The position numbers and the translations under genes are program-made. A DNA stretch of 6,731 nt from Deltaproteobacteria bacterium. GTDB taxonomy: Bacteria; Myxococcota; XYA12-FULL-58-9; JAUUZB01. The stretch lies in NCBI GenBank assembly GCA_030590185.1, contig JAUUZB010000221.1:1-6731 (forward strand). The letters are read 5' to 3'. Below are positions 1-6,103 of the stretch, in pieces. The notes under the pieces were generated by a model. It did not search any database. It had not been told where the DNA came from and worked only from the letters and a program-made list of their open reading frames with translations. Numbering within the stretch: position 1 is the first letter of the stretch; each line of letters starts with the position of its first letter.

Positions 1-311
1 AGCGTGCAGCGCTGGTTGACGTGGGCCGCCGCGCGCTCCACGGTCACCGACCAGCCGCCGCCATCGGTGCGGACCGCCTCGACCACCCGTGCGCCGGTGA
101 GGACCCGCACCCGCGGGTTTCGCTCCAGCCGACGGATGTTGATCTCCATCCCGCAGGTCGGGGGACACTGCTTGGGGAAATAGCGATTGATGCGCACCAC
201 CCGGCCGCCGATAAACGGCTCCCTCTCCACCAGCACCACATCTCGTCCGAGCTCACCGGCCTCGAGCGTCGTGGTCACGCCCGCTATGCCCCCGCCGATC
301 ACGAGCAACAT
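1..311 (-). CDS. qmoA: QmoA, quinone-interacting membrane-bound oxidoreductase flavoprotein subunit (5' part only)
   Basis: QmoA is a cytoplasmic, HdrA-like FAD protein of the QmoABC complex, which links the menaquinone pool to AprAB. The first 103 codons are visible and the gene continues beyond the left edge. The protein opens with a Rossmann FAD motif (VIGGGIAG, residues 4-11). An acidic end of strand 2 (VLVERE, 26-31) and GGR (35-37) follow. The diagnostic stretch YFPKQCPPTCGMEIN (44-58) contains the Cys pair C49/C53 typical of the QmoA/HdrA family. The last residues, VNQRCT, look like the start of a ferredoxin-type cysteine motif. The start at 311 places the Rossmann strand at the N-terminus and has GGAGAGAG about 8 nt upstream. 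An in-frame ATG at 359 would add 16 residues but has no good ribosome binding site. The gene lies 68 nt after the YkgJ-type gene on the same strand. QmoA is preferred over QmoB or HdrA because of the CPPTCG motif. Confidence 0.88.
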   Translation of the reverse strand, partial: MLLVIGGGIAGVTTTLEAGELGRDVVLVEREPFIGGRVVRINRYFPKQCPPTCGMEINIRRLERNPRVRVLTGARVVEAVRTDGGGWSVTVERAAAHVNQRCT

Positions 312-379
312 TGCTGTATCTCTCTCCGCTTGGCCGGCAACGAGCACCTGGGCGCCCATCGCCGGGGGTGAAATCCGGT

Positions 380-1258
380 CTACTTCTTCGTCTCGTCCGC
401 CGAGAGCCTCGCCTGCTCGGCTGCGTGCTTGGCCTTGATCTGCTGGATCCGGGCCATCACGTCCTCTCGAGCCTCCTGCCGGACCTTCACCGTCTCCTCG
501 CCGAAGAGCGCCATCCGCAGCCAGCGAAAACCGAAGCGCAGCAGCGCCTCGTCGTCCTCGCAGAGCTTCTCGGCCTCGTCAGCCGAGATCTCGAACCGGC
601 TGAGGAAAGTGCTCTCGACAATGAAGCGGCGGAAGTTGTCGATGTCGTAGCAGGCGGTGAAAAAGAGCTCCATCTGCTTCGGCGTCAGCTGGCGGCCTCC
701 GATGAACCAGGGGTGCGAGACCAGCTCGCGGTACCCGACCTCGAGATCCTCTTGCTGCGCGACGCCCTGGTCCGCCCGCCAGCGGGCGACGGTCCACTCG
801 GTCTTCTCGGCGTGTCCCTTGCAAAACTCATCCTCGAACAGCACGTAGACCGGCTCTGGCTCCTCACCAGCCCTCGCCGGTGGCAACGCGCTGCCCACCG
901 GGTACATCCGGCACGACCAGGGGCGGTCATCGTAGACCGTGCAGCCCTGCTCGCCGACGAAGGTGCAGCGCTTCTCAGGCTCGGGGCCCATCTTGAGCAT
1001 CACCACTGGCAGGTGCAGATCCTTGGTGATCGGCAGCAGGGTGTGCTCGTCGAGAAACGCCTTGGTGGTCATGCCCCGCTTGCGGGCGAGCCGCAGCACG
1101 TCGATCGGGGTGAGCATGATGTTGACGTCTCGGCAACAATCGGTGAAGCAGGACAAGCCAGTGTGGCAGCCGAAGCAGAACGTCTCGTCAGCGGTCAGGC
1201 GCCGCTTGTCCCGCAGGGCCTCGGGTAGCTCAAACTCGCCCTCTTTCGCCTTGGTCAT
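380..1258 (-). CDS. YkgJ-family cysteine-cluster protein (putative Fe/Zn-binding), 292 aa
   Basis: This soluble protein has the CxxCxxCC-type cysteine cluster of the YkgJ family, which is predicted to bind zinc or an iron-sulfur centre. Its biochemical role is unknown. The N-terminal cluster is C28-x2-C31-x5-C37-x3-C41-C42, followed by the typical LTPIDVLRLA segment (49-58). The second half of the motif is C98-x7-C106 and then RPWSCRMYP (112-120), the usual family ending. Further cysteines are at 146, 203 and 233. Residues from about 150 to 292 form a long, mostly charged helical extension beyond the core, ending in a Lys/Ala/Glu-rich helix (about 258-292) that could be a coiled coil. No signal peptide or membrane segment is visible. 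The ATG at 1258 is the first in frame and its ribosome binding site is weak. The gene stands between the zinc-ribbon gene (65-nt gap) and qmoA, so a role in assembling or maturing Apr/Qmo cofactors is a reasonable inference but unproven. Confidence 0.8.
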   Translation of the reverse strand: MTKAKEGEFELPEALRDKRRLTADETFCFGCHTGLSCFTDCCRDVNIMLTPIDVLRLARKRGMTTKAFLDEHTLLPITKDLHLPVVMLKMGPEPEKRCTFVGEQGCTVYDDRPWSCRMYPVGSALPPARAGEEPEPVYVLFEDEFCKGHAEKTEWTVARWRADQGVAQQEDLEVGYRELVSHPWFIGGRQLTPKQMELFFTACYDIDNFRRFIVESTFLSRFEISADEAEKLCEDDEALLRFGFRWLRMALFGEETVKVRQEAREDVMARIQQIKAKHAAEQARLSADETKK

Positions 1259-1286
1259 CTTGACACCGCTTCACCGCCGAACGCGG

Positions 1287-1315
1287 AAAATAGCTAATTC
1301 TGTTAACATATACAA
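1287..1315 (-). promoter_or_regulatory. Candidate sigma70-like promoter ahead of the YkgJ-type gene
   Basis: The gap between the zinc-ribbon gene and the YkgJ-type gene contains a sharply AT-rich patch (about 1286-1317) in otherwise GC-rich DNA. On the minus strand it holds TTGTAT (1315-1310), a 17-nt spacer and TATTTT (1292-1287). The match is partial (3/6 and 4/6). The base-composition contrast and the correct spacing are the main support. If real, it would let the YkgJ-type gene and qmoA be transcribed separately from aprBA. Confidence 0.35.
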
Positions 1316-1323
1316 AACGCGCG

Positions 1324-1590
1324 CTAGAGGATCCGGTCGCGCATGGCGTCCGCAGACCAAACCGCGAGCGGCGACGCCTGACCCGTCTCCGGGTTGACCC
1401 GGTAGCGGTAGGACACCCCCACCCCGTACCGCTCCTGCATGTGCTCCCACCCTTCTTTGTAGTAGGAACAGTCGTCGTTGAAGCAGGCGCAGTGGAAACC
1501 CTGGTCCCAGCCGGTCTCCACCGGCATGTCGAAGGGCATCAGCTCGGACCCGCAGTGGGGACAGCACAGAGCCTCGTCTTCCTCGCTCAT
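1324..1590 (-). CDS. Small Cys4 zinc-ribbon-like protein (Ogr/Delta-like pattern), 88 aa
   Basis: This short protein has a Cys4 metal-site pattern. CPHCGSEL (residues 10-17) supplies the first knuckle (C10-x2-C13). The second comes from C34/C36 and C41 in HCACFNDDCSYY (33-44), giving C-x2-C ... C-x4-C as in Ogr/Delta-like zinc fingers. The remainder (about 45-88) is aromatic and charged, with YRYRVNPETG and ending in ADAMRDRIL. There is no signal peptide or membrane segment. Similar small proteins occur beside sulfate-respiration genes in other sulfate reducers (from memory, not checked), but no function is known to me. The Ogr/Delta name reflects only the zinc pattern and does not imply a phage origin. 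The start at 1590 is preceded by a weak GGAACGA-type ribosome binding site. The gene lies 240 nt after aprA, beyond two stem-loops, so it may be expressed at a lower level than aprBA or from its own promoter. Confidence 0.72.
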   Translation of the reverse strand: MSEEDEALCCPHCGSELMPFDMPVETGWDQGFHCACFNDDCSYYKEGWEHMQERYGVGVSYRYRVNPETGQASPLAVWSADAMRDRIL

Positions 1591-1661
1591 CGCTTCGTTC
1601 CGTCTCGTCTAGTCCCCCCGATCCCACCAAGAGAAACCGCGACAGTGACCGATGGCAAGAA

Positions 1662-1687
1662 GCCCCAGACACTGGCGCGCCTGGGGC
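1662..1687 (-). terminator. Second, weaker stem-loop downstream of aprA
   Basis: A 7-bp GC-rich stem (GCCCCAG at 1662-1668 paired with CTGGGGC at 1681-1687) encloses a 12-nt loop. On the minus strand it is followed by TTCTTGCC rather than a true U-tract. It lies about 37 nt after the larger palindrome and 71 nt before the zinc-ribbon start, so it could be a back-up terminator or an RNA-stabilising element. Confidence 0.4.
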
Positions 1688-1724
1688 CTCGATCAGGGTT
1701 CGATCAGGGGTACAGCCAACAACA

Positions 1725-1758
1725 GGGCTTCACCCGGACCGCGGTCCGGGTGAAGCCC
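1725..1758 (-). terminator. Perfect 34-nt palindrome, probable aprBA terminator or attenuator
   Basis: The sequence is a perfect inverted repeat. The arm gggcttcacccggacc (1725-1740) is mirrored exactly about the centre at 1741/1742, giving up to 17 bp before allowance for a loop. It begins about 72 nt after the aprA stop codon on the minus strand. The following minus-strand sequence is TGTTGTTGG, only a partial U-rich tail, so termination may be incomplete and allow read-through into the zinc-ribbon, YkgJ-type and qmoA genes. The alternative is a 3' stabilising hairpin for the aprBA mRNA. Confidence 0.65.
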
Positions 1759-1830
1759 GCAAGAACTCCTAGACGACATCTGGCACAGTCTCAACACCGA
1801 GCGTCCCAGATTGAAGCCGCCCATCGTTTC

Positions 1831-3708
1831 CTACATGAACATGTGCTTGATCGGCACCTTCTTCATCTCCCACTCCTCCGACTCTGGATTCATGGTGCAG
1901 TTGACGAAGCAGTGCCAGTTCTTCTCGTCCATCTTCGGGGTGTCCGTGCGGAAGTAGTAGCCCGGCCACCGGGTCTCCTCCCGGAAGAGGATCGTCCGCA
2001 CGTGGGCCTCGGCCTGGTACATGCGGTGGATGTTCTCCCACGCACGCATCAGATCATGCGAGTCCGGAGCGCCCAGCTTGGCGCTGTCTTCCTTGAGCAT
2101 CTTCAGCAGCTCCATGCCACGCTCCAGGAGATGCTTGGAGGTGGTGAACTGCGAGCTGACGCCGCCGGCGTACTCGTCCATGAGCTTCTGCAGACGCATC
2201 ATGAACATCTTCGGCAGGATGTACTCCGGGTTGACGTCGGTCTGGGTGGTCTTGCCCTTGAACTCCTCGAAGCGAGCCATCGGCGCGAAGACTGTTTCCT
2301 TCAGCTTGGCGATGGCGGCGGCGTCGTGCTTGCCGTGCCCCGGGTTCTCCTTGACCAGGAACCGGATCGCGGCCTTGCCGGTGATGCGGCCCTCGGCGTG
2401 GGAGCCGGAGGAGAACTTGTGGGACGAGGCGCCCGTGGCGTCGCCAGCGGCGAACAGGCCCTTGACCGTCGTCATCTGCTCGTAGCCCCAGAAGTACTCG
2501 GCCGGAGCGAGATCCTCGGGACCACTGACCCAGGCACCGGAGGCGCCGGAGTGCGAACCGATGAAGTACGGCTCGGCGGCCGCGATCTCGGACGGGGTCT
2601 CCTCGGGCGCAATGTTGTGCGCGGCCCAGAGGATCGCCTGGGAGATCGTCATGTCGAGGAAGTCTTCCCAAGCCTCGTTCTCGAGCTCCTTGAGCTTCTT
2701 CTTGGCCTTCTTGGGGTCTGTTTCAGACGCGGCGATCTTCTGGATCGCCTCGGCCGTCTGCATGTAGATCGGGGACTTGCCGTCCATGACGTCGAGCAGC
2801 ATCAGGTAGTTGCGGAGGTTCGCCGGAATCGGCTTCACCATCCCGTAGGGCTTCCAGTTCTGGAGCTCGTCGCGGCGGGTCTCCATGTAGGCCTCGCCGA
2901 AGGCGTTGGTCGCGCGGGACTTGAAGAGCAGGAACCAGGCGCCGACCGGGCCGTAGGCATCCTTGAAGCGGACCGGGATGAACCGGACTTCCTGGCAGGT
3001 CATCTCGGCGCCAGCCTTGAGCGTGAAGTACGCCGACGAGCCGCTGTTCCAGGGTGGGTACCAGGCACGACCCGCGCCCTCGCCCGAGCTACGCGGCTTG
3101 AACACGTGCACCGCACCGCCGAGACCGCACATCACCGCGCGGGCCTTGAAGTGGTAGAACTTCTCCTCACGCACGGAGAAGCCGATGGCGCCGACACAAC
3201 GGCCATCCTCCACCAGCGGACCGGTGATGAAGACGCGCTCGTAGATGTTGTCGGTGCCCAGAGCGTTCTTGGTGGCCTCGGCGACGATCGCCTTGTAGGA
3301 CTCACCGTTGATCATCAGCTGCCAACGACCCTCGTGGACGTAGCCGCCGTCCTTGTCGGTCCAGATCGGCAGGCCCCACTTCTCGAACAGGTGAACCGAG
3401 GAGTCGACGTGGCGGGCGATGTTGGCCACCAGATCCTCGCGGCAGACACCCATCAGATCCTGCCGAACGTAGTCGACGTAGTCCTTGATCGTGTTCTGGC
3501 CGTCCTTGAGGCCGACGTACTGGTTGATCGCCGAGAGGCCCATCGCGACGGCGCCGGAGCGATCCATCGCGGCCTTGTCGACCAGGGTGACCTTCAGGTT
3601 GTTCTTCTTGGCCCAGTGGGCGGCCTCGACTGCGGTACCACAGGCGCTCATGCCACCGCCGATGATCAGCAGGTCAGTTTCGACCTCTACGGTCTGCCAC
3701 TCTTGCAT
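1831..3708 (-). CDS. aprA: Adenylylsulfate (APS) reductase alpha subunit, FAD protein
   Basis: AprA is the catalytic flavoprotein of cytoplasmic APS reductase, which reduces APS to sulfite and AMP (or the reverse in sulfur oxidisers). The 625-residue chain belongs to the succinate dehydrogenase/fumarate reductase flavoprotein superfamily. It starts with the FAD Rossmann motif IIGGGMSACG (15-24) and the acidic strand end VTLVDKA (40-46). SGAVAMGLSAINQY (51-64) and GRWQLMINGESY (127-138) are typical AprA segments. The second FAD motif, GLFAAGDATGAS, is at 417-428, followed by SSGSHAEGR (433-441). R265 (in LFKSR) corresponds to the active-site arginine and H386 (in GSHSGASGAW) to the active-site histidine known from the Archaeoglobus enzyme; this was placed by motif, not by alignment. 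The gene appears intact and lies towards the short end of the AprA length range. The ATG at 3708 has AAGGAGAT 5 nt upstream. It follows aprB by 80 nt and is surely co-transcribed with it. Confidence 0.97.
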   Translation of the reverse strand: MQEWQTVEVETDLLIIGGGMSACGTAVEAAHWAKKNNLKVTLVDKAAMDRSGAVAMGLSAINQYVGLKDGQNTIKDYVDYVRQDLMGVCREDLVANIARHVDSSVHLFEKWGLPIWTDKDGGYVHEGRWQLMINGESYKAIVAEATKNALGTDNIYERVFITGPLVEDGRCVGAIGFSVREEKFYHFKARAVMCGLGGAVHVFKPRSSGEGAGRAWYPPWNSGSSAYFTLKAGAEMTCQEVRFIPVRFKDAYGPVGAWFLLFKSRATNAFGEAYMETRRDELQNWKPYGMVKPIPANLRNYLMLLDVMDGKSPIYMQTAEAIQKIAASETDPKKAKKKLKELENEAWEDFLDMTISQAILWAAHNIAPEETPSEIAAAEPYFIGSHSGASGAWVSGPEDLAPAEYFWGYEQMTTVKGLFAAGDATGASSHKFSSGSHAEGRITGKAAIRFLVKENPGHGKHDAAAIAKLKETVFAPMARFEEFKGKTTQTDVNPEYILPKMFMMRLQKLMDEYAGGVSSQFTTSKHLLERGMELLKMLKEDSAKLGAPDSHDLMRAWENIHRMYQAEAHVRTILFREETRWPGYYFRTDTPKMDEKNWHCFVNCTMNPESEEWEMKKVPIKHMFM

Positions 3709-3726
3709 TTGCTATCTCCTTCTGTA

Positions 3727-3740
3727 CTCCCTTGCGGGAG
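3727..3740 (-). other. Small GNRA-capped hairpin in the aprB-aprA spacer
   Basis: On the minus strand a 5-bp stem, CTCCC/GGGAG, is closed by the tetraloop GCAA, which fits the stable GNRA class. It lies 18 nt upstream of the aprA start codon and just ahead of the ribosome binding site. It might protect the mRNA or tune the AprA/AprB ratio; this is an inference from position only. Confidence 0.35.
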
Positions 3741-3788
3741 CCAGCAGATTCAATTACCCGAAAGACCGGCTATGCGAGAGACCGGTAC

Positions 3789-4223
3789 TTACTTGGTCCA
3801 CACCTTGTCGAGGCCACAGGACTCGGGCTCGGTGAACAGTACCGGGCCGTCGAGGTCCGGATCGTTCGCCCAGCCGCCAGCCGGCTCAGCGGTGCCCTCG
3901 GGGATGCTGCGGATCGGGAACTTGAACCGCTTCACCGAGCCATTGCGGAACTTAACCGTCCACATGATGTTGTCGGTGGAGCGCAGCGGAACGACGGCCG
4001 CGCCCATCGGGACGAAGTCGGCATAGCCACGAACGTCGACAGCCTGGGTCGGGCAGATCTTGACGCAGTTGTAGCACTCCCAACACATGTCGGGCTCGCG
4101 GTTGAACGCCTTCATCGATTCCTTGTCGAGAACCATCAGGTCGTTCGGGCAGATGTGCTGACATGCGGTCTTGTCAAGCGCCTTGCACCCGTCACATTTT
4201 TCCGGGTTCACGAAACTTGGCAT
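3789..4223 (-). CDS. aprB: Adenylylsulfate (APS) reductase beta subunit, two-[4Fe-4S] ferredoxin
   Basis: AprB carries electrons from the outside partner (Qmo in many sulfate reducers) to the FAD of AprA. The 144-residue protein has two ferredoxin cysteine sets: C10-x2-C13-x7-C21-x3-C25-P and C47-x2-C50-x2-C53-x3-C57-P. W48, next to the first cysteine of the second set, matches the conserved tryptophan thought to assist electron transfer in the Archaeoglobus enzyme. The C-terminal part (about 60-144) forms the beta-sheet and tail that wrap around AprA, ending in GLDKVWTK. The reading frame stays open upstream to an ATG at 4340. The start at 4223 is chosen because MPSFVNPEKCDGCK is the family N-terminus and a perfect AGGAGGTGA lies directly upstream. 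All eight cluster cysteines are present. aprB is the first gene of the apr operon, and aprA follows after 80 nt. Confidence 0.96.
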   Translation of the reverse strand: MPSFVNPEKCDGCKALDKTACQHICPNDLMVLDKESMKAFNREPDMCWECYNCVKICPTQAVDVRGYADFVPMGAAVVPLRSTDNIMWTVKFRNGSVKRFKFPIRSIPEGTAEPAGGWANDPDLDGPVLFTEPESCGLDKVWTK

Positions 4224-4227
4224 TCGG

Positions 4228-4236
4228 TCACCTCCT
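4228..4236 (-). promoter_or_regulatory. Strong Shine-Dalgarno site fixing the aprB start
   Basis: On the minus strand AGGAGGTGA is fully complementary to the 16S rRNA anti-Shine-Dalgarno core. GGAGG ends 7 nt before the ATG at 4223. This decides for 4223 over the longer in-frame start at 4340, which would add 39 residues unlike any AprB. Confidence 0.88.
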
Positions 4237-4257
4237 CGGCCCTTGCAGGCCAAATCT

Positions 4258-4276
4258 GTTCCGCGGTTCGCGGAAC
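4258..4276 (-). promoter_or_regulatory. 8-bp inverted repeat in the aprB leader
   Basis: GTTCCGCG (4258-4265) and CGCGGAAC (4269-4276) form a perfect 8-bp inverted repeat around 3 nt, 34 nt upstream of the aprB start. In RNA it would make a tight hairpin just before the ribosome binding site. In DNA it could be an operator. The sequence does not decide between these. Confidence 0.4.
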
Positions 4277-4474
4277 CAGGGATAAATACAACCTCTTCAA
4301 ATCGTCGAGCAGACCGCTCCAGAAACGGCGCGGCCGCCACTAGCGTGCTTCTGATATCGAATGGGGCGGTGGGCCGCCGGCAAGTGCATGTCGTCGTTAT
4401 GCAGGTTCATCGAGAGGATAATAATCGTCGTTTTCAACCCACCTCGCCCCGCAGCCACACCGCGAGGCGGCCCT

Positions 4475-4503
4475 AATTGAGTCCAAGGGCTGTTCGATGT
4501 CAA
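4475..4503 (-). promoter_or_regulatory. Candidate sigma70-type promoter for aprBA
   Basis: A perfect -35 hexamer TTGACA (4503-4498, minus strand) is followed by a 17-nt spacer and TCAATT (4480-4475) as a weak -10 (3/6). Transcription would begin near 4468 and give a leader of about 245 nt. The weak -10 beside a perfect -35 would suit a promoter helped by an activator, possibly the neighbouring LysR-type protein; this is an inference. Confidence 0.45.
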
Positions 4504-4760
4504 CCCGAAAATTTGAATGTCTGAGATAAACACCGTTGATAGGATGCCGGGGCCCGACCCGCGCGACCTCGTTCCTCCCCGGCGGTCGAAACGATCGCAC
4601 CCGGGACAGGGGGTCATGATGAAATATTTTTATCGGGGGGCCAGCGATCCGAAAACAAGCACGGTGTCCAAGAAGCGCCGTTATTTCGGGATCAAACGAA
4701 AAAGATCGACGTCATTTCAAGCAAAATCCTGATGAAAGCTCCTGCAATCCGTGACAGGCC

Positions 4761-5714
4761 CTATTCGTCGGCGTCCTCCCCCGGCGTGCTTAGCGCCCTG
4801 CATGGTTTCCACTGGGTGCCGTGCACATGAAGCTCGTCGATGAACGCCGACACGGCCCGGCTCATCTCCAGGTTGCGCCAGGTGACGAGCACGATGCGGC
4901 GGGTCAGCGGAGGACCAACCTCGATCCGGGCCAGCCGCCCCTCGGGGGGATGACTTCCGTCACAGAGGACCTCCTCGCTGGTTACCATGTCCGGCAGGAA
5001 GCCCGCGCCGAGGCCGACCTCGACCATCTTCTTCGCCGTCTCGACGTTGTCGGTGGAGACCACCTGCTCGACTGAGACGCCGATCCGGGCCAGGTGCTTG
5101 ATGATCAGCTCCCCGGTGGGGCTCTCCGGATCGAGCGAAACAAACTCCTGGCCCTTGAGCTCGCTCGGTCGCACGGCCTGACGCCCGTAGAAAGGATGAG
5201 ACGGTCCGCAGACGAGCGAGACCCGCTCCTCGACGATGGTCGCCTGGCGCAGCCGCCGATCAGGTGGCGGGTTGGCGACCAGCGCGAAGTCTACCCGGTC
5301 CGTCAGCAGCGCCTCCATGACCTCATCCGAGGTGCGATATAGAACTGTAGGCCGGGCCGTCGGGTACTTCTGCCGCATGGTGCGCAGCACCTGGGGTAAA
5401 AAGTAGATCCCCACGCTGTTGACAGTCCCGATACGGATCTGGCCGACGACGCCCTCGCCGAGCTCCTCGACCGCGCGCTTGGCTCGACGGACGGCCTCCA
5501 TCATCTCGCGGGCGTGATCGTAGAGCACACGGCCGGTCTCGGTGGGGCTCACCCCCGTGGGACGGCGGTGAAACAGCAGCGCTCCGAGCTCCTGTTCCAA
5601 CTGTTTGATCTGGTAGGAGAGCGCCGGCTGGGTGATGCCGAGCCGGGTCGTCGCCCGCTTGAAGCCCCCCTCCTCGACCGCGACCACGAAACAATGCAGC
5701 TGATGCAATTCCAC
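4761..5714 (-). CDS. LysR-type transcriptional regulator (CysB/CbbR-like), 317 aa
   Basis: This is a DNA-binding regulator of the LysR family, whose members usually act as tetramers and sense a small effector. The N-terminal winged helix-turn-helix lies at about residues 2-60, with the family signature FKRATTRLGITQPALSYQI (18-36) and LEQELGALLFHR (39-50). A linker helix follows (about 61-89), then the two-lobed effector domain (about 91-295), which includes GQIRIGTVNSVG (91-102) and VEVGLGAGFLPD (231-242). The open frame extends back to 5891. The GTG at 5714 is chosen because MELHQLHCFV is the usual LysR N-terminus and AGAGGA lies 8 nt upstream; the extra 59 residues match nothing in the family. 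It is the only regulator in the window and sits between aprBA and dsrA, so control of sulfate-respiration genes, perhaps with APS, sulfite or another sulfur compound as effector, is plausible but unproven. Confidence 0.9.
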   Translation of the reverse strand: MELHQLHCFVVAVEEGGFKRATTRLGITQPALSYQIKQLEQELGALLFHRRPTGVSPTETGRVLYDHAREMMEAVRRAKRAVEELGEGVVGQIRIGTVNSVGIYFLPQVLRTMRQKYPTARPTVLYRTSDEVMEALLTDRVDFALVANPPPDRRLRQATIVEERVSLVCGPSHPFYGRQAVRPSELKGQEFVSLDPESPTGELIIKHLARIGVSVEQVVSTDNVETAKKMVEVGLGAGFLPDMVTSEEVLCDGSHPPEGRLARIEVGPPLTRRIVLVTWRNLEMSRAVSAFIDELHVHGTQWKPCRALSTPGEDADE

Positions 5715-5722
5715 TGGCGTGT

Positions 5723-5728
5723 TCCTCT
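5723..5728 (-). promoter_or_regulatory. Ribosome binding site supporting a GTG start of the LysR-type gene
   Basis: AGAGGA on the minus strand is 8 nt before the GTG at 5714. It supports this internal start over the first in-frame ATG at 5891. Confidence 0.7.
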
Positions 5729-5825
5729 TTGGCTCTTCCCTATGGGCCCCACTCCCCACCAGGTCAGCGGGGGGCGATCGCTCGTGCGACACACGACAAA
5801 AAATACCCGCCTGAAGGCCAGACTT

Positions 5826-5846
5826 TGGATAAGCCGAATTAATCCA
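5826..5846. promoter_or_regulatory. Probable LysR-type regulator binding site (T-N11-A dyad)
   Basis: The 21-nt site reads TGGATNA-N7-TNATCCA: TGGATAA at 5826-5832 is mirrored by TAATCCA at 5840-5846, with 6 of 7 positions symmetrical. It satisfies both the general LysR box (T-N11-A within a dyad) and the TNA-N7-TNA form described for CbbR-like proteins. It lies 111 nt upstream of the regulator start, a usual place for an autoregulatory recognition site, and about 170 nt from the dsrA -35 element. Confidence 0.62.
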
Positions 5847-6013
5847 CTCGGGAACTCGGAATGAGCGTCGCTTATGTCTCCATGCAAGCAACTACCTACA
5901 AAGTCAAGCCCTTCCTCAGAATCGGCCCGTCAGCGATCCGTCGGCGATCCCACCAACGGCGCGGCCGGTTATGACATCAATGACTTTTATCAAGCACCTC
6001 AAGTTCTTCGGTG

Positions 6014-6043
6014 TTGACAGTATTTTTGAGACGTGGCTGTATC
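6014..6043 (+). promoter_or_regulatory. Candidate sigma70-type promoter for dsrA
   Basis: A perfect -35 hexamer TTGACA (6014-6019) is followed by an 18-nt spacer and TGTATC (6038-6043) as a weak -10 (3/6). Transcription would begin near 6050 and leave a leader of about 145 nt. The design of perfect -35 and poor -10 resembles the aprBA candidate. Confidence 0.45.
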
Positions 6044-6103
6044 TCTGCCGGCAGGAGCCGAGGCGGTACGCGCCCACCCTGCTGGTGGACAGAATCAAAA
6101 GAA

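Larger units (their letters stand above)
4224..4760. other. 537-nt non-coding region between the regulator gene and aprB
   Basis: No convincing gene is seen here. The short reading frames (for example 4517-4732 on the plus strand, 71 codons, Lys/Arg/Ser-rich) lack a recognisable motif and a good ribosome binding site. Several parts are markedly AT-richer than the flanking genes (about 4400-4435, 4500-4520 and 4620-4735). The region should hold the 3' end of the regulator transcript, the aprBA promoter and a leader of roughly 245 nt. No clear terminator follows the regulator stop; a TTTTT run near 4699-4703 (minus-strand reading) has no strong stem before it. Confidence 0.6.

Noticed and set aside
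311..1228. 305-codon open frame on the plus strand
   Set aside because: It is the antisense shadow of the YkgJ-type gene and has no recognisable domain.
1690..1709. Direct repeat CGATCAGGG twice with 11-nt period
   Set aside because: There are only two short copies, with no further units, no flanking target-site pattern and no link to a mobile element.
1441..4026. 861-codon open frame on the plus strand
   Set aside because: It runs antisense through the zinc-ribbon gene, aprA and part of aprB. Its Leu/Val/Arg/His-rich content is typical of a GC-rich shadow frame, it has no family motif, and aprA on the other strand is certain.
4224..4340. 39-residue N-terminal extension of aprB
   Set aside because: It is unlike any AprB N-terminus. 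A perfect Shine-Dalgarno directly before 4223 and the canonical MPSFVNPEKC start outweigh it.
4517..4732. 71-codon plus-strand frame in the intergenic region
   Set aside because: It has no motif or good ribosome binding site, biased Lys/Arg/Ser content, and sits in promoter-like DNA.
5715..5891. 59-residue N-terminal extension of the LysR-type protein
   Set aside because: The LysR fold begins at the GTG at 5714, which has its own ribosome binding site. The extension would also cover the putative operator at 5826-5846.
5896..6030. HcpR/FNR-like palindrome upstream of dsrA
   Set aside because: Only isolated half-sites (GTCAA near 5902, TTGAC at 6014) were found. No TTGAC-N4-GTCAA or TTGAT-N4-ATCAA dyad is present.
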